Assembly: GCF_014695975.1 (NCBI RefSeq)
Contig: NZ_JACJPI010000073.1
Coordinates: forward strand, 1 to 64,000
Length of the DNA: 64,000 bases
Direction of reading: 5' to 3'
Source: Leptolyngbya sp. FACHB-321
GTDB taxonomy: Bacteria > Cyanobacteriota > Cyanobacteriia > Leptolyngbyales > Leptolyngbyaceae
Part shown: in pieces, positions 34,991 through 43,861 of the stretch
Layout of the letters: every line of letters starts with the position of its first letter
Position numbering within the stretch: position 1 is the stretch's first letter
Made by a program: the position numbers and the translations under genes
The notes under the pieces: model-generated
Databases searched by the model: none
What the model was told of the DNA's origin: nothing
Seen by the model: only the letters and a program-made list of their open reading frames with translations

Positions 34991-37900
34991 TTAGGCTAAA
35001 TCGCCAGTGCCGATTGCATCAGCCAGAGCAATAAGTGTCAAAATTTGATCAAACTGAAAATTCTCAGCTAGCTGAATGAGCGATTCTTTTAAGGCTACTT
35101 GTGACGCTGGCATTTGCTCTAGAAGCTCAAACATACGCGAGTCACTGCCTTCTAATGCTGCACGCTTTAACTGTACTCTCCATGTTTCTGGCAACGTTGC
35201 CAGAACCGTCTTCAAACTATTAGCTTTAGACGCATTAGTTTGTGCTAGATGTTCAGGTTTCAGGGGTGTACATGGCTCACACTGGAGTGTTGCTTGATCG
35301 CGATCGGCTGCTTCATGCTGATACTGTATGCCCAAATGTTGACTAATTTTGCTAAAGAGAAGATGCCGTTGAAAGGGTTTGCTAATAAAGTCATCACAAC
35401 CAGCTCCTAAAAACGCCTGCCGCTGTTCTTCAAAGGCGCTAGCAGTCAGCGCAATAATCACCGTTTGATCTATCTGAGCATCGGCTTTAATGCGTCGTGT
35501 TGCTTCAACCCCATCCATCACCGGCATGCGCCAATCCATGAAAATTAGATGCGGTTGCCACTGCTTGCAAAGCTCGATCGCCTCCTGCCCATTATCAGCC
35601 CACTTCAATTCAAAGCCTGGTATGTGCAGCATTTCTGAGAGCAAATAGCGATTGGTGACATTATCTTCAGCAATCAAAAGACGATAGGTTGGTTGACCAG
35701 CAGCGACCCCAACGATCGTTTCAAGCGGCGGCGAGACTGGAGTAGCAATTGCATCGACATAATTGATTGGAATTGCAAACGCAAACGTACTGCCCTGGTT
35801 CAGTTCGCTAGTGACAGTGATTTCGCCACCCATTAAGTGCACAAATTTTTGGCTGATTGCCAATCCTAAACCAGTGCCCTCCGAGGCAGATAAACCGGCT
35901 CTCGTTTGTTCAAAGGGTTTAAAGAGCTTTTGCTGCTCATTGGGTGCAATGCCTGGTCCGGTATCCTGAACTTCAAAGTGCAGCAGCATTGCTTGTGCTT
36001 CAGGCGAGGCGATCGCACCAGGGAGGCTGTTGGTCGTCTGCTGTTCATCGCTACCGTAAACCCTGAGCGTGACACTACCCTGCTGAGCAAATTTAATGCT
36101 GTTGCCTAACAGATTAAGCAATACCTGTTGCAGTTTACCTTCATCAGCAATTACATCTTGGGGCACAGTATCTGAGCAAGCAAAGATAAGCTGTAAACCT
36201 TTGGATTCGGCTCGTAGTCGCAGCATATCCTCTAGATTGTGCAAAAGGTGGTGCAGGTTGAAGCGATTGACATCCAGAGCAGTCCGTCCCGCTTCAATTT
36301 TGGACATTTCTAACACATCATTAATCAGCTTCAACAGGTGAGCACCGCTGCGGTTGATAATGCGGACGTGTTCCTGCTGCGTCTGCGTTAGCGACGAGTC
36401 GCATGCCATCAGTTGAGTAAAGCCCAACACAGCATTAAGGGGTGTGCGTAGCTCATGGCTCATATTTGCCAGGAATTCGCTCTTAGCGCGGCTAGCAGCA
36501 TCGGCAGTTTCTTTCGCCTGTCTCAGTGCAGCTGACTGTTGCTGCGTTTGAGCAAACAGTTCGGCTTGTTGCACTGCTACCCCAAGCTGGCTGCTGATTT
36601 GAGAAACAACCCGAATTTCTGCATCTTGCCACTGGCGGGGAGCAGTGTTTTGATAGGTTGCCAGTAGTCCCCAAAGCTGGCTGCCGCAAAAAATCGGCAC
36701 GATGACGTAGGCACGCGCTTGCAGCGTTTCAAGCAGTTCCAGGTAGCATGGGTCAAAACCAGCTGCGTAAACGTCAGGCACAGAGCAATAACCAGTCTTC
36801 TGACGGAAGCGCCCGCCTTCGTTTCCTTGCAGGTACGTGTCTTGAATCAAGCTTTCGGTGCCATTGAGCCGTTTGACAACGCAGTTTGGCTGATCAATAG
36901 CAATCTTTGCTAACTCTGGATCGTCTATGCGAAACGGCACGATCGCTTTCCAATCTGCTGCCACCGATTCAGCAACAACATTGCCGCTCCAGTCTGGGTT
37001 AAAGCGATAAATGAGGGCACGATCGCACCGCACTGCTTGCCGCAATTCCACTGTCGTAGTGCTAAAAACATCGTCCAGATCTAAACTCTGGCGCATCCGC
37101 AGGATGATGCGAGTGGTGACACGTTCCCGTTCTGCCATCCGCTGCAACTCTGCTTCTGCTGCAATGCGTTCCTGAATTTCAGCTTCCAGTGCTGTGTTGA
37201 TGTCAAGGAGTTCAGTCGTGCGTTCTTCTACGCGAAATTCTAGCGCTTCATAGGCTTCTTTACGGGCTTGCTCTAGCCACTGGCGCTCAAGTTCAGCCGC
37301 CGCACGGGCAGCAAACACTTTAAAGAGGGCATTTTTACTTTCGTCTGCTGCTAGAGGCTTGGTGTGCAGCAAACACAAATTACCAATAACACGACCCGAT
37401 GTACCCAGTAAGGGCATCCCCAAATAGCTCTCTGCCTGCATCGCTTTAACGATAGCTGAGTTGGGAAAACGCTGCTGCAAATTATCTGGGTAATGACAGA
37501 GTTGAGCACCTTGCACAACAACACTGCAGGGGTTACCTGCCATAGTCAAGGTGCAATGCTCTCCAATTGGTTGATCAGTCCATGCAGCCAGAACTCTAAG
37601 CTGTTCAGGCGGATCGCCTAGTGCTTCGGAAATGATCACGTGAGGTACATCCAGCGCGATCGCCAAATGCTTGACCAGTGCGGGAAAAAAGTCTTTACCC
37701 GTAGCAGAAGCAGTGCCAGTCACAATATTTCGCAGTGCTTCTTCTGCCCGCTGCCGTTCCAAGATTTCAGCCTGTAGTTCTTGGTTCAGCGCTTCAAGGG
37801 CGTCGGGTGTTTTGAGCGCGAGAAATTGGGGTAGCAGGTTCACAAGCTGCAATGCGGTGTAGCAAGAGACTAAAGCTGTCAGCGCCCGCACGCCGCCCGT

Positions 37901-38179
37901 TAACCAATAAGCAGGATGCCACAGTGTCCAAATATCAAGCAAGTGTCCGGTGCCGCAAAGCACAATGAAGACACCAAACATAGCAAAGACAAAGGAGAAG
38001 GGGATGTCTTTCCGCTTGTTAATAAAGTAAACAAGCATTATTGGGATGGAGAAGTAGGCGATCGCAATGAGCGCATCACTCACCACATGCAACCCAACCA
38101 GCGATGTTTGCCAGAGGTAGCATTGCCCATGAGGCATATAACCATCAGGCGAAAGCAGATTTTTGAGAAATTCCAGCAT
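34991..38179 (-). CDS. Ethylene-receptor-like hybrid kinase with cyanobacteriochrome-type GAF
   Basis: A 1062-residue hybrid kinase. Residues about 30-120 are three membrane helices matching the ethylene-binding domain of ETR1: Asp35, Tyr42, Pro46, Ile72, Cys75 and His79 correspond to ETR1 Asp25, Tyr32, Pro36, Ile62, Cys65 and His69 at a constant offset of 10. A GAF domain (about 160-300) is followed by a second GAF (365-540) of cyanobacteriochrome type (RCDRALIYRFNPDWSGNVVA) with Cys478 in FDPCYLELL. HisKA has His575; then ATPase, a receiver (IFMDWRMPVMDG) and a helical tail. The domain plan resembles Synechocystis Slr1212 (SynEtr1/UirS) plus a receiver. The ATG at 38179 is chosen by family alignment. 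Confidence 0.9.
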   Translation of the reverse strand: MLEFLKNLLSPDGYMPHGQCYLWQTSLVGLHVVSDALIAIAYFSIPIMLVYFINKRKDIPFSFVFAMFGVFIVLCGTGHLLDIWTLWHPAYWLTGGVRALTALVSCYTALQLVNLLPQFLALKTPDALEALNQELQAEILERQRAEEALRNIVTGTASATGKDFFPALVKHLAIALDVPHVIISEALGDPPEQLRVLAAWTDQPIGEHCTLTMAGNPCSVVVQGAQLCHYPDNLQQRFPNSAIVKAMQAESYLGMPLLGTSGRVIGNLCLLHTKPLAADESKNALFKVFAARAAAELERQWLEQARKEAYEALEFRVEERTTELLDINTALEAEIQERIAAEAELQRMAERERVTTRIILRMRQSLDLDDVFSTTTVELRQAVRCDRALIYRFNPDWSGNVVAESVAADWKAIVPFRIDDPELAKIAIDQPNCVVKRLNGTESLIQDTYLQGNEGGRFRQKTGYCSVPDVYAAGFDPCYLELLETLQARAYVIVPIFCGSQLWGLLATYQNTAPRQWQDAEIRVVSQISSQLGVAVQQAELFAQTQQQSAALRQAKETADAASRAKSEFLANMSHELRTPLNAVLGFTQLMACDSSLTQTQQEHVRIINRSGAHLLKLINDVLEMSKIEAGRTALDVNRFNLHHLLHNLEDMLRLRAESKGLQLIFACSDTVPQDVIADEGKLQQVLLNLLGNSIKFAQQGSVTLRVYGSDEQQTTNSLPGAIASPEAQAMLLHFEVQDTGPGIAPNEQQKLFKPFEQTRAGLSASEGTGLGLAISQKFVHLMGGEITVTSELNQGSTFAFAIPINYVDAIATPVSPPLETIVGVAAGQPTYRLLIAEDNVTNRYLLSEMLHIPGFELKWADNGQEAIELCKQWQPHLIFMDWRMPVMDGVEATRRIKADAQIDQTVIIALTASAFEEQRQAFLGAGCDDFISKPFQRHLLFSKISQHLGIQYQHEAADRDQATLQCEPCTPLKPEHLAQTNASKANSLKTVLATLPETWRVQLKRAALEGSDSRMFELLEQMPASQVALKESLIQLAENFQFDQILTLIALADAIGTGDLA

Positions 38180-38771
38180 TGTTCCTACAGCGTTCTTACA
38201 GCCACAACCTGTCCCCGATCGCAAATGGTAGCCAAACCTAAGCACCCATCAAGAAAATAATTCGGTTGAGTTCACATCGCGATCCATTCGCTAAAGCGTT
38301 GGAATCTGCTTTAGAAGTGTTATAGGCTACACAGCACGGAGTATCAGGCAGCACATAGGATGAACTACCTATGGTATGTAGTTAAAGAGCGCCAGCATAA
38401 TGAAGCCCCTATGTAGAACTGCCAGAGCGTCTATCTTGCAGAAATTTTCAAAGGCGTAGTCCTTATAAGACCAACCCTGTTGCTGCCGAAGACTGTACCT
38501 AGGAAGCTCAGAGATACTTGTATCGCTACAAGCGTCTCAAAGAAACGCTAAATATGCAGATTGCTAATCTCTATTGTGCCCATCTCTTCGCAAGAATGCT
38601 TGGTTTTACAGGCTTGATCCGATTCTTTAAAGAATTGAATCGTAATAGTTTCGGGCAAAATACTGAGTCGTATCAATGATCCCGAGCTAGCTGGGCACAC
38701 TAGAAAGTGAAGTAGGTTTTCGCTCGCGTTTGCCTGCTTGTTCATTTAGCGTTGGGACACCTGGCTGCGCT
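38180..38771. other. Divergent intergenic region
   Basis: About 590 bp between the leftward hybrid kinase and the rightward hypothetical gene, so both promoters lie here. A perfect small hairpin CTTGTA-TCGC-TACAAG occurs at 38517-38532. A 65-codon minus-strand frame at 38548-38745 has no family likeness and is not called. No RNA gene is recognised. Confidence 0.4.
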
Positions 38772-39569
38772 ATGTCTGCACAAAAAATTCAGCTCGAAGC
38801 GCTTCAAAAAATTCGGCAGCATATGCAGCACGGATTCGCACTGCCCACCTCAGAAAATCAACCACGATCGTGGTCTTCATCTAGCAACGAGGCAGAACTC
38901 CCAGAACCAGATTCCCTTAGCGATCTAGGCGATTTGTTTACGTTTGGGGGCTCGATGGCAGAGCCGACGCATGCGCCAAACAGCCGTGGCGAATGGTTTA
39001 TCAGCACTGCAAACCCTGGTGCAGTACTCATGAAGCTGCCAGGACTGACGTTAAAGCCAGCGGTGCGACTCGTCGGCTATTTACATCGGCAGCCAGAAGC
39101 AGGCATTGGAGTCATTTGGGCAGTGCCAGAGTCGTTAAGCACCACTGCCCACCTGGAAAAAGCGCTAGCAGCCAGCAGCGATCGTGCCCATCCTCCCCGA
39201 CCCGAAGGCGCGTTCGCCAACCTGATGGAAGCTGTACAGGGCGATCGGACTCCAGCATCCTTTATCATTGCCTCGCTTCTACAGCGCGAATTGAGAGAAT
39301 TTGGGCGATTGGGCAAAGCCTGCAATTGGTCACACCATCGCCTCATCAGCGCCCCACCGGCTCAGATGCAGTGGCAGTGGCAGGTAGAGCCGCCCAAAGA
39401 CCTATCGCCCAAAGTACGAGTATTTCCTGATGGCAGAGCCGTGATCGAGTTTTTTAGCTGCCGTGTTGTACCGCCCATTACTCTCTTTCAGCACCTTGAT
39501 CAGTATCCCAGTACCAATTATGGGGCAGCGGTTTCAGACCGAGCGATCGCTGTAGCAAAGCGAGCCTGA
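38772..39569 (+). CDS. Conserved-looking hypothetical protein
   Basis: A 265-residue soluble protein from the ATG at 38772. Residues 1-60 are polar and Ser-rich; the rest is a mixed alpha/beta domain (GEWFISTANPGAVLMKLPGL, RLVGYLHRQPEAGIGVIW, VFPDGRAVIEFFSCRVVPP). There is no signal peptide or membrane segment. It does not match a family I can name. Composition and codon use look like the neighbouring genes, so it is a real gene. It is convergent with the glycosidase-like gene, with a 56-bp gap. Confidence 0.65.
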   Translation: MSAQKIQLEALQKIRQHMQHGFALPTSENQPRSWSSSSNEAELPEPDSLSDLGDLFTFGGSMAEPTHAPNSRGEWFISTANPGAVLMKLPGLTLKPAVRLVGYLHRQPEAGIGVIWAVPESLSTTAHLEKALAASSDRAHPPRPEGAFANLMEAVQGDRTPASFIIASLLQRELREFGRLGKACNWSHHRLISAPPAQMQWQWQVEPPKDLSPKVRVFPDGRAVIEFFSCRVVPPITLFQHLDQYPSTNYGAAVSDRAIAVAKRA

Positions 39570-39625
39570 CAACAAGCGAGCCTAACAAAGTAGCGTAAGT
39601 GCCGTACAGCAGTTTTGCACTCGTC

Positions 39626-40831
39626 TTAGTTACTGATTGGGGTGAATTTCTTGACAAGCGCAGCCGTTTCTTCGGGTTTTCCAGAAGAGGGAAACAAGAG
39701 CACACTCTTGATTTTGGTGTTATTAACCAGTTCCTTCAAACGATATAACTGCTGATCTGAAATGGCGACTCCCGCATATTTCTTGGCATAATCCAGTTCC
39801 TGGTTGAAATTGGCATCATTGTACGTTTGAATAAAAACGCGATCGACATTCCAATTTTGCCAATCAGCCGCAAAATAACGCTTGCCCCAATAGGGGTTGT
39901 GATGGCAAAGATCAAAGCTAACAGAGGGGTTAGCTTTCTTCATCTCAGCTCTCATCTGTCGCACAAACTTAGTCAAGCGGTCAGTGCGATCGACCTTGCC
40001 GGGTAAGCCAGCATGGTAGCCCAGGTAGTCATCCCACTGCACAGCATCAATAGTTGGGTACTTTTGGACAAACTCTACTGCTATCTTTCTGAAAAAGTTA
40101 GCAACTTCTGGAACCTCCATGTCCAGAACGTAGTGATCAATGCCAGCGTAGGTTTTATCAACGCCGGGCACAAGCCATCGTTTAGAGATTGCCAGGTCAA
40201 AGATCGGACTATTTTTATCAATCTTAATGCCCTTCTCAAAATAAGCATGTACTTGCATACCCTGCTTGTGAGCCTCATCAATCAGCCAGTTTAACCACTG
40301 ATCTTGAAATTGATTAGGGCAACTTTTGTAGCCCAATATCTGCTGCATAACATCGCTGTTATACATTGTGCAGCCGTTACCCCATACTCCATGAATAATT
40401 GTATTAATGCCTTGATCGCGATAATAACGCACTCGCTCACGGATCATTTTTTCACTAGCATTATTAGTAGCTTGATAGCGGCTTAAGTAGATGCCTCTAA
40501 TTGCTTTTTTCTCCCAAAGAGCTTGAGGTGATGGTCTTTTTTTGAGAGTTGATGATACTGGTGCAGCTTGTGGCTTAGTTAGTCTAACAGCAGAGATTTT
40601 TGAGGGGGGAGCGTTGGTAACTACTACAGGCTGACGGGGCGCTGGAGTAAACACAGGAGCAATAGGTGGTTGAGTAGTAGTAGCTGGCTCTTGAGCAGCA
40701 GTCAAAAATTGATTGAGCTTTGAGCGATCGATCTGTGTGAAGCCCCAATAGCCAATGCCTAATACAACTAGGATGAATGAGATTGGAATACTTGAACATC
40801 CACATCCACTATTTTCTTTTTTAGATGGCAT
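39626..40831 (-). CDS. Membrane-anchored glycoside-hydrolase-like (GHL10-type) protein
   Basis: A 401-residue protein. An N-terminal membrane helix (about 15-33, IPISFILVVLGIGYWGF) is followed by a Pro/Thr-rich linker to about 110. Residues 112-400 form a TIM-barrel-type domain like the GHL10/DUF4015 putative glycosidases: RGIYLSRYQATN, YRDQGINTIIHGVWGNG, GMQVHAYFEKG, IDAVQWDDYLGYH, FIQTYNDANF. Asp residues in VQWDD are likely in the active site. The cysteine-rich start (GCGCSS) is odd. The polysaccharide substrate is unknown. Confidence 0.75.
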   Translation of the reverse strand: MPSKKENSGCGCSSIPISFILVVLGIGYWGFTQIDRSKLNQFLTAAQEPATTTQPPIAPVFTPAPRQPVVVTNAPPSKISAVRLTKPQAAPVSSTLKKRPSPQALWEKKAIRGIYLSRYQATNNASEKMIRERVRYYRDQGINTIIHGVWGNGCTMYNSDVMQQILGYKSCPNQFQDQWLNWLIDEAHKQGMQVHAYFEKGIKIDKNSPIFDLAISKRWLVPGVDKTYAGIDHYVLDMEVPEVANFFRKIAVEFVQKYPTIDAVQWDDYLGYHAGLPGKVDRTDRLTKFVRQMRAEMKKANPSVSFDLCHHNPYWGKRYFAADWQNWNVDRVFIQTYNDANFNQELDYAKKYAGVAISDQQLYRLKELVNNTKIKSVLLFPSSGKPEETAALVKKFTPISN

Positions 40832-41265
40832 AGCAATGCTAATAAAGGTTCAACAAGTAAAAGAACTAACTTTTACGCGATCGAGACAAACTGTAGTCAC
40901 TATTGCGAGGTAGCAGAAGGAATCACTTAGGGCTTAGGTGCTACATTAAGCTACTTCACTCCATCGTGCAGTTCCGCATTGTGTTCGCTTGCTTTATCTT
41001 TATTTTTCCCAAGTTGCTCTGCTTGCTATGCAGTTGTTGCCTTAAATTTGGGAGAGCCTAATAAGGCTGCTAAGAAGCAACAGCGTTAGCGACCAATTGC
41101 CCCACCCCGTACAGATTAGGTGGGGATTATGCAAACAAATTGAGTAGTCGAGCTATCTAACCGTTAAAGACTTCATGATGAATGCCATGAATACGATCGC
41201 CCTAGCTTTACAAGGCTAGGCAAGGGCATCCTTCAATCCAGAAGTGTCAATCAGTTACCGTTTCT
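40832..41265. other. Intergenic region with inverted repeats
   Basis: About 430 bp between two leftward genes. CCCCACC (41100-41106) / GGTGGGG (41119-41125) is a strong stem, and CCTAGC (41201-41206) / GCTAGG (41215-41220) lies about 50 bp past the HD-protein stop and may terminate it. AGCCT/AGGCT occurs near 41055. The rest appears to be leader of the glycosidase-like gene region; no frame is credible. Confidence 0.5.
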
Positions 41266-42102
41266 TTAATCTTCTGGCTGCTCATGCTCGATCACAAACA
41301 CGTTGGAGTAGAGATTTGCCACAATCTGCTTTCCTTGCTGCGTTAGAGACAGGTAGTAGAGTGCATCTTTGATGTACGGAAACACACCATGCCAGTAAAA
41401 CTTGGGATAGTTTTTGCGGAGATCGCCGGGATGCCGATAGCCGAGAGCTTTATTAACACCCGTTTCTTCAAATTCGTAGAACAGTGCGCCGATTTTCTTT
41501 AAGTAGCGAGGATCGCTAAGTTGCCCAATCAGGTCAGAGGCGCGAATTAAGCCAGGATAGTTAATGGTGTCTTGATGATCTTCGGCAGCAGGAACAGGAA
41601 AGCGAGTTAGTTCGATATTGCGCTTGACCAGTTCGGCATCAATAAGTTTATGTCCGCCGAAGCGTTCTTCGATAAACAGCTTGGCACGATCGACGTGATA
41701 CGGTGTCAAGCCTGCATCCGAGGAGCCAGGTGGCAGATTCACCATACTGTCGTCTTTGCCTGTTGCATACCTCCCTTCGCAATCTTGACGGCAAACGCCC
41801 TTCACGTAGCCAATATCATGGCAAACGAGCGAAATGATGAAGTGCAGCCAGTCTTCGCAGGAAACACCACCCATGCGAATGTGCCTGCCGCGCAAAATCT
41901 CCTGCCCGACCAGCGTTACTAAAATGGAATGCTCAACGTTGTGGTACAGAGCATCACTGTTGGCAATATTTTCCATCGCCATCGAGCCAACCCAACCAAT
42001 GATGTCTTCATAGTCAGACTTCCAACCTCCGTAAGTGCGGCGATAGCCTTCCTTGAGTTTCTTAACGAAGTCTTCGATGAGAAGTTCAGTAGCGTTGAAC
42101 AT
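41266..42102 (-). CDS. HD-domain metalloprotein, Npun_R2479 family
   Basis: A 278-residue soluble HD-fold protein of the cyanobacterial Npun_R2479 family. Likely metal ligands are His in LYHNVEHSILV and the HD pair in LVCHDIGYVKG. Other conserved-looking stretches are YGGWKSDYEDIIGWV and IRASDLIGQLSDPRYLKK. HD proteins hydrolyse phosphoesters, often nucleotides; the substrate here is unknown. The ATG at 42102 leads straight into FNATELLIEDF. Confidence 0.85.
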   Translation of the reverse strand: MFNATELLIEDFVKKLKEGYRRTYGGWKSDYEDIIGWVGSMAMENIANSDALYHNVEHSILVTLVGQEILRGRHIRMGGVSCEDWLHFIISLVCHDIGYVKGVCRQDCEGRYATGKDDSMVNLPPGSSDAGLTPYHVDRAKLFIEERFGGHKLIDAELVKRNIELTRFPVPAAEDHQDTINYPGLIRASDLIGQLSDPRYLKKIGALFYEFEETGVNKALGYRHPGDLRKNYPKFYWHGVFPYIKDALYYLSLTQQGKQIVANLYSNVFVIEHEQPED

Positions 42103-42561
42103 ACTAGCAACTTGCTTGAGTTAAAGGCGTTGGGAAAAAGGTACAGCAAGCAATAGCCAGCATAGTTAGGACGAGTAGGGCGTTGCCTCCACACTCTGCT
42201 CCTAATGCCCTAACCTTTTTGGCGATAGCTATCGATAGACGCGAGGAACTCTAGAAACGTTTATACAGGATGACGTGGCAGATGCTGAACATTCAACTAA
42301 ACTCAGTGAGCTTCTTCATGTATAACAACTCAGACTGATTAATGGACTAAGCTCCTACAATCGCCAACAAAAAACCTGAGCTTGAATACGGCGATCGCGC
42401 AGCTTCTAGCAACAAAAATTGACAGTTAGACAAGTGGCACCTAAATCAGCGGCGATCAACCCTGTAACTTCTAACCTGAGAGTAATGCGAGACCCGGACA
42501 AACTGAACGAGTCTTGGTGGCTGGCAGCAATTTGGTTGAGTTATTTGGGTGAGGTTTGTCA
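42103..42561. promoter_or_regulatory. Divergent promoter region, HD protein / sigma factor
   Basis: About 460 bp between the leftward HD gene and the rightward sigma factor gene. Both promoters should lie here, and ECF genes often control themselves, but I cannot assign an ECF-type promoter pair by eye. A HIP1-like site occurs near 42392. No coding frame is credible. Confidence 0.35.
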
Positions 42562-43218
42562 ATGGACTCATATCTGCCTGTATCCTGGTCATCAGTTACG
42601 GCAATGATCCCTCAAGCATTGGTGTCAGTAAAAGACCTATCCAACCACGATCTAGTTCTGCGCTGTCAGGCTGATCATCGTCCCGATAAAGCGGCGTTCG
42701 CTGAATTGTTGCGACGCTACCAGTCTCACGTTGAAAAAGTGCTTTACCATCTCGCACCCGATTGGCAAGATCGGGCAGATTTGGTGCAGGAAGTTTGGAT
42801 TCGAGTGTACCGTAACATTCGGCGGCTTAATGAACCGAGCAAGTTCCAGGGCTGGTTGAGCCGCATTGCTACCAATTTGTTTTATGACGAACTGCGGAAG
42901 CGCAAACGTCATGCCACTCCCTTATCTCTGGATGCGCCCATCACCTTTAGCGACGGCGAAATGGATTGGGAAATTGCGGCTGATACGCCAGAGCCAGACG
43001 AAGAATTGAGTCGGCAAGAATTTTATGGGCAACTGCAAGCGGCGATCGCTGATTTGCCAGAGGTCTTCCGCACGACGATCGTTCTCCGCGAAATCCAGGG
43101 CATGAGCTACGAAGAAATTGCCGAAATCACTAAAGCGTCTCTGGGCACCGTCAAGTCTAGGATCGCTCGTGCCCGTCAGCGCTTACAGCTTCAGTTACAA
43201 CCCTATTTAGACGAGTAA
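42562..43218 (+). CDS. ECF (group 3) RNA polymerase sigma factor
   Basis: A 218-residue ECF sigma factor. Region 2 is clear (FAELLRRYQSHVEKVLYHL, DLVQEVWIRVYRNIRRL, SKFQGWLSRIATNLFYDELR), then an acidic linker, and region 4 (LPEVFRTTIVLREIQGMSYE, GTVKSRIARARQRLQ). It looks closest to cyanobacterial SigG-type factors. The ATG at 42562 has GAGG 7 nt upstream. No anti-sigma gene follows; the next gene is convergent, which is unusual for this group. Confidence 0.9.
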   Translation: MDSYLPVSWSSVTAMIPQALVSVKDLSNHDLVLRCQADHRPDKAAFAELLRRYQSHVEKVLYHLAPDWQDRADLVQEVWIRVYRNIRRLNEPSKFQGWLSRIATNLFYDELRKRKRHATPLSLDAPITFSDGEMDWEIAADTPEPDEELSRQEFYGQLQAAIADLPEVFRTTIVLREIQGMSYEEIAEITKASLGTVKSRIARARQRLQLQLQPYLDE

Positions 43219-43267
43219 GTATTCAGTTACAACCCTAGTTCGCTGGGTCTTGTTTAGCATTGCTTCC

Positions 43268-43807
43268 CTACCATTGCAGGTCCTGCACGACTGTTAGTAA
43301 GGCTCGATCAAGTTCGTCATCAAGGCTGAGAACACTCTCTAGTTGGTTGGGTTCGACCCATCGCCACATGTCGTATTCATCCGATCGCAACTTAACCTGC
43401 TCTTTCTCCTCTAACGTCAATTCGATTTGATATGTAATGTTCACGCTATGAGAGCCGTGATGCTGAGGGGGCTGATGGCGAACCGCGAAACAAGTAGAAT
43501 AAACGCCAACACACTGAAAGCGGGTAGCCTCTAAATTTTTCAGGTTAGCTTCTTGCCATGCTTTTCTGATCGCTGTAGCTTTTGGTTCTTCGCCTGCTGC
43601 CATTCTGCCACCCACAATCCACCAGGACGATCGCGGCTTGGTATTTCGCTTTGCCAACAGCAGTTGGTTCTGGTAAGTGAAAACTAGATCCACACAGGTA
43701 AACACCAAAAAGTCGAGTGCTGTACTGTAAGCGGCTTCTGGCATCCGATCGTCAGGAGCCACAGGATTAAGCCGTCCCGCTTCCTGGAAGTGTAGAACAT
43801 CGCGCAT
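43268..43807 (-). CDS. Nudix-fold protein with degenerate Nudix box
   Basis: A 179-residue Nudix-fold protein. The Nudix helix region reads GRMAAGEEPKATAIRKAWQE followed by ANL. Compared with GX5EX7REUXEEXGU, the first Glu and Arg are kept, but REUXEE is RKAWQE and the Gly is Asn, so two metal-binding Glu positions are lost (one becomes Lys, one Gln). The N-terminal VFTCVDLVFTYQNQLLLAKR and WWIVGG fit the fold. Pyrophosphatase activity is therefore doubtful; a GDP-mannose-hydrolase-like enzyme with altered box is possible. Confidence 0.8.
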   Translation of the reverse strand: MRDVLHFQEAGRLNPVAPDDRMPEAAYSTALDFLVFTCVDLVFTYQNQLLLAKRNTKPRSSWWIVGGRMAAGEEPKATAIRKAWQEANLKNLEATRFQCVGVYSTCFAVRHQPPQHHGSHSVNITYQIELTLEEKEQVKLRSDEYDMWRWVEPNQLESVLSLDDELDRALLTVVQDLQW

Positions 43808-43861
43808 GACTGTGTTTAGAGGCGTGTAAAGAACTCCTCTACTGTGTCATAAGGAACTGCG

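Noticed and set aside
38548-38745. A 65-codon minus-strand frame in the gap before the hypothetical gene
   Set aside because: It has no convincing ribosome site, no family likeness and ends in the likely promoter region of the next gene.
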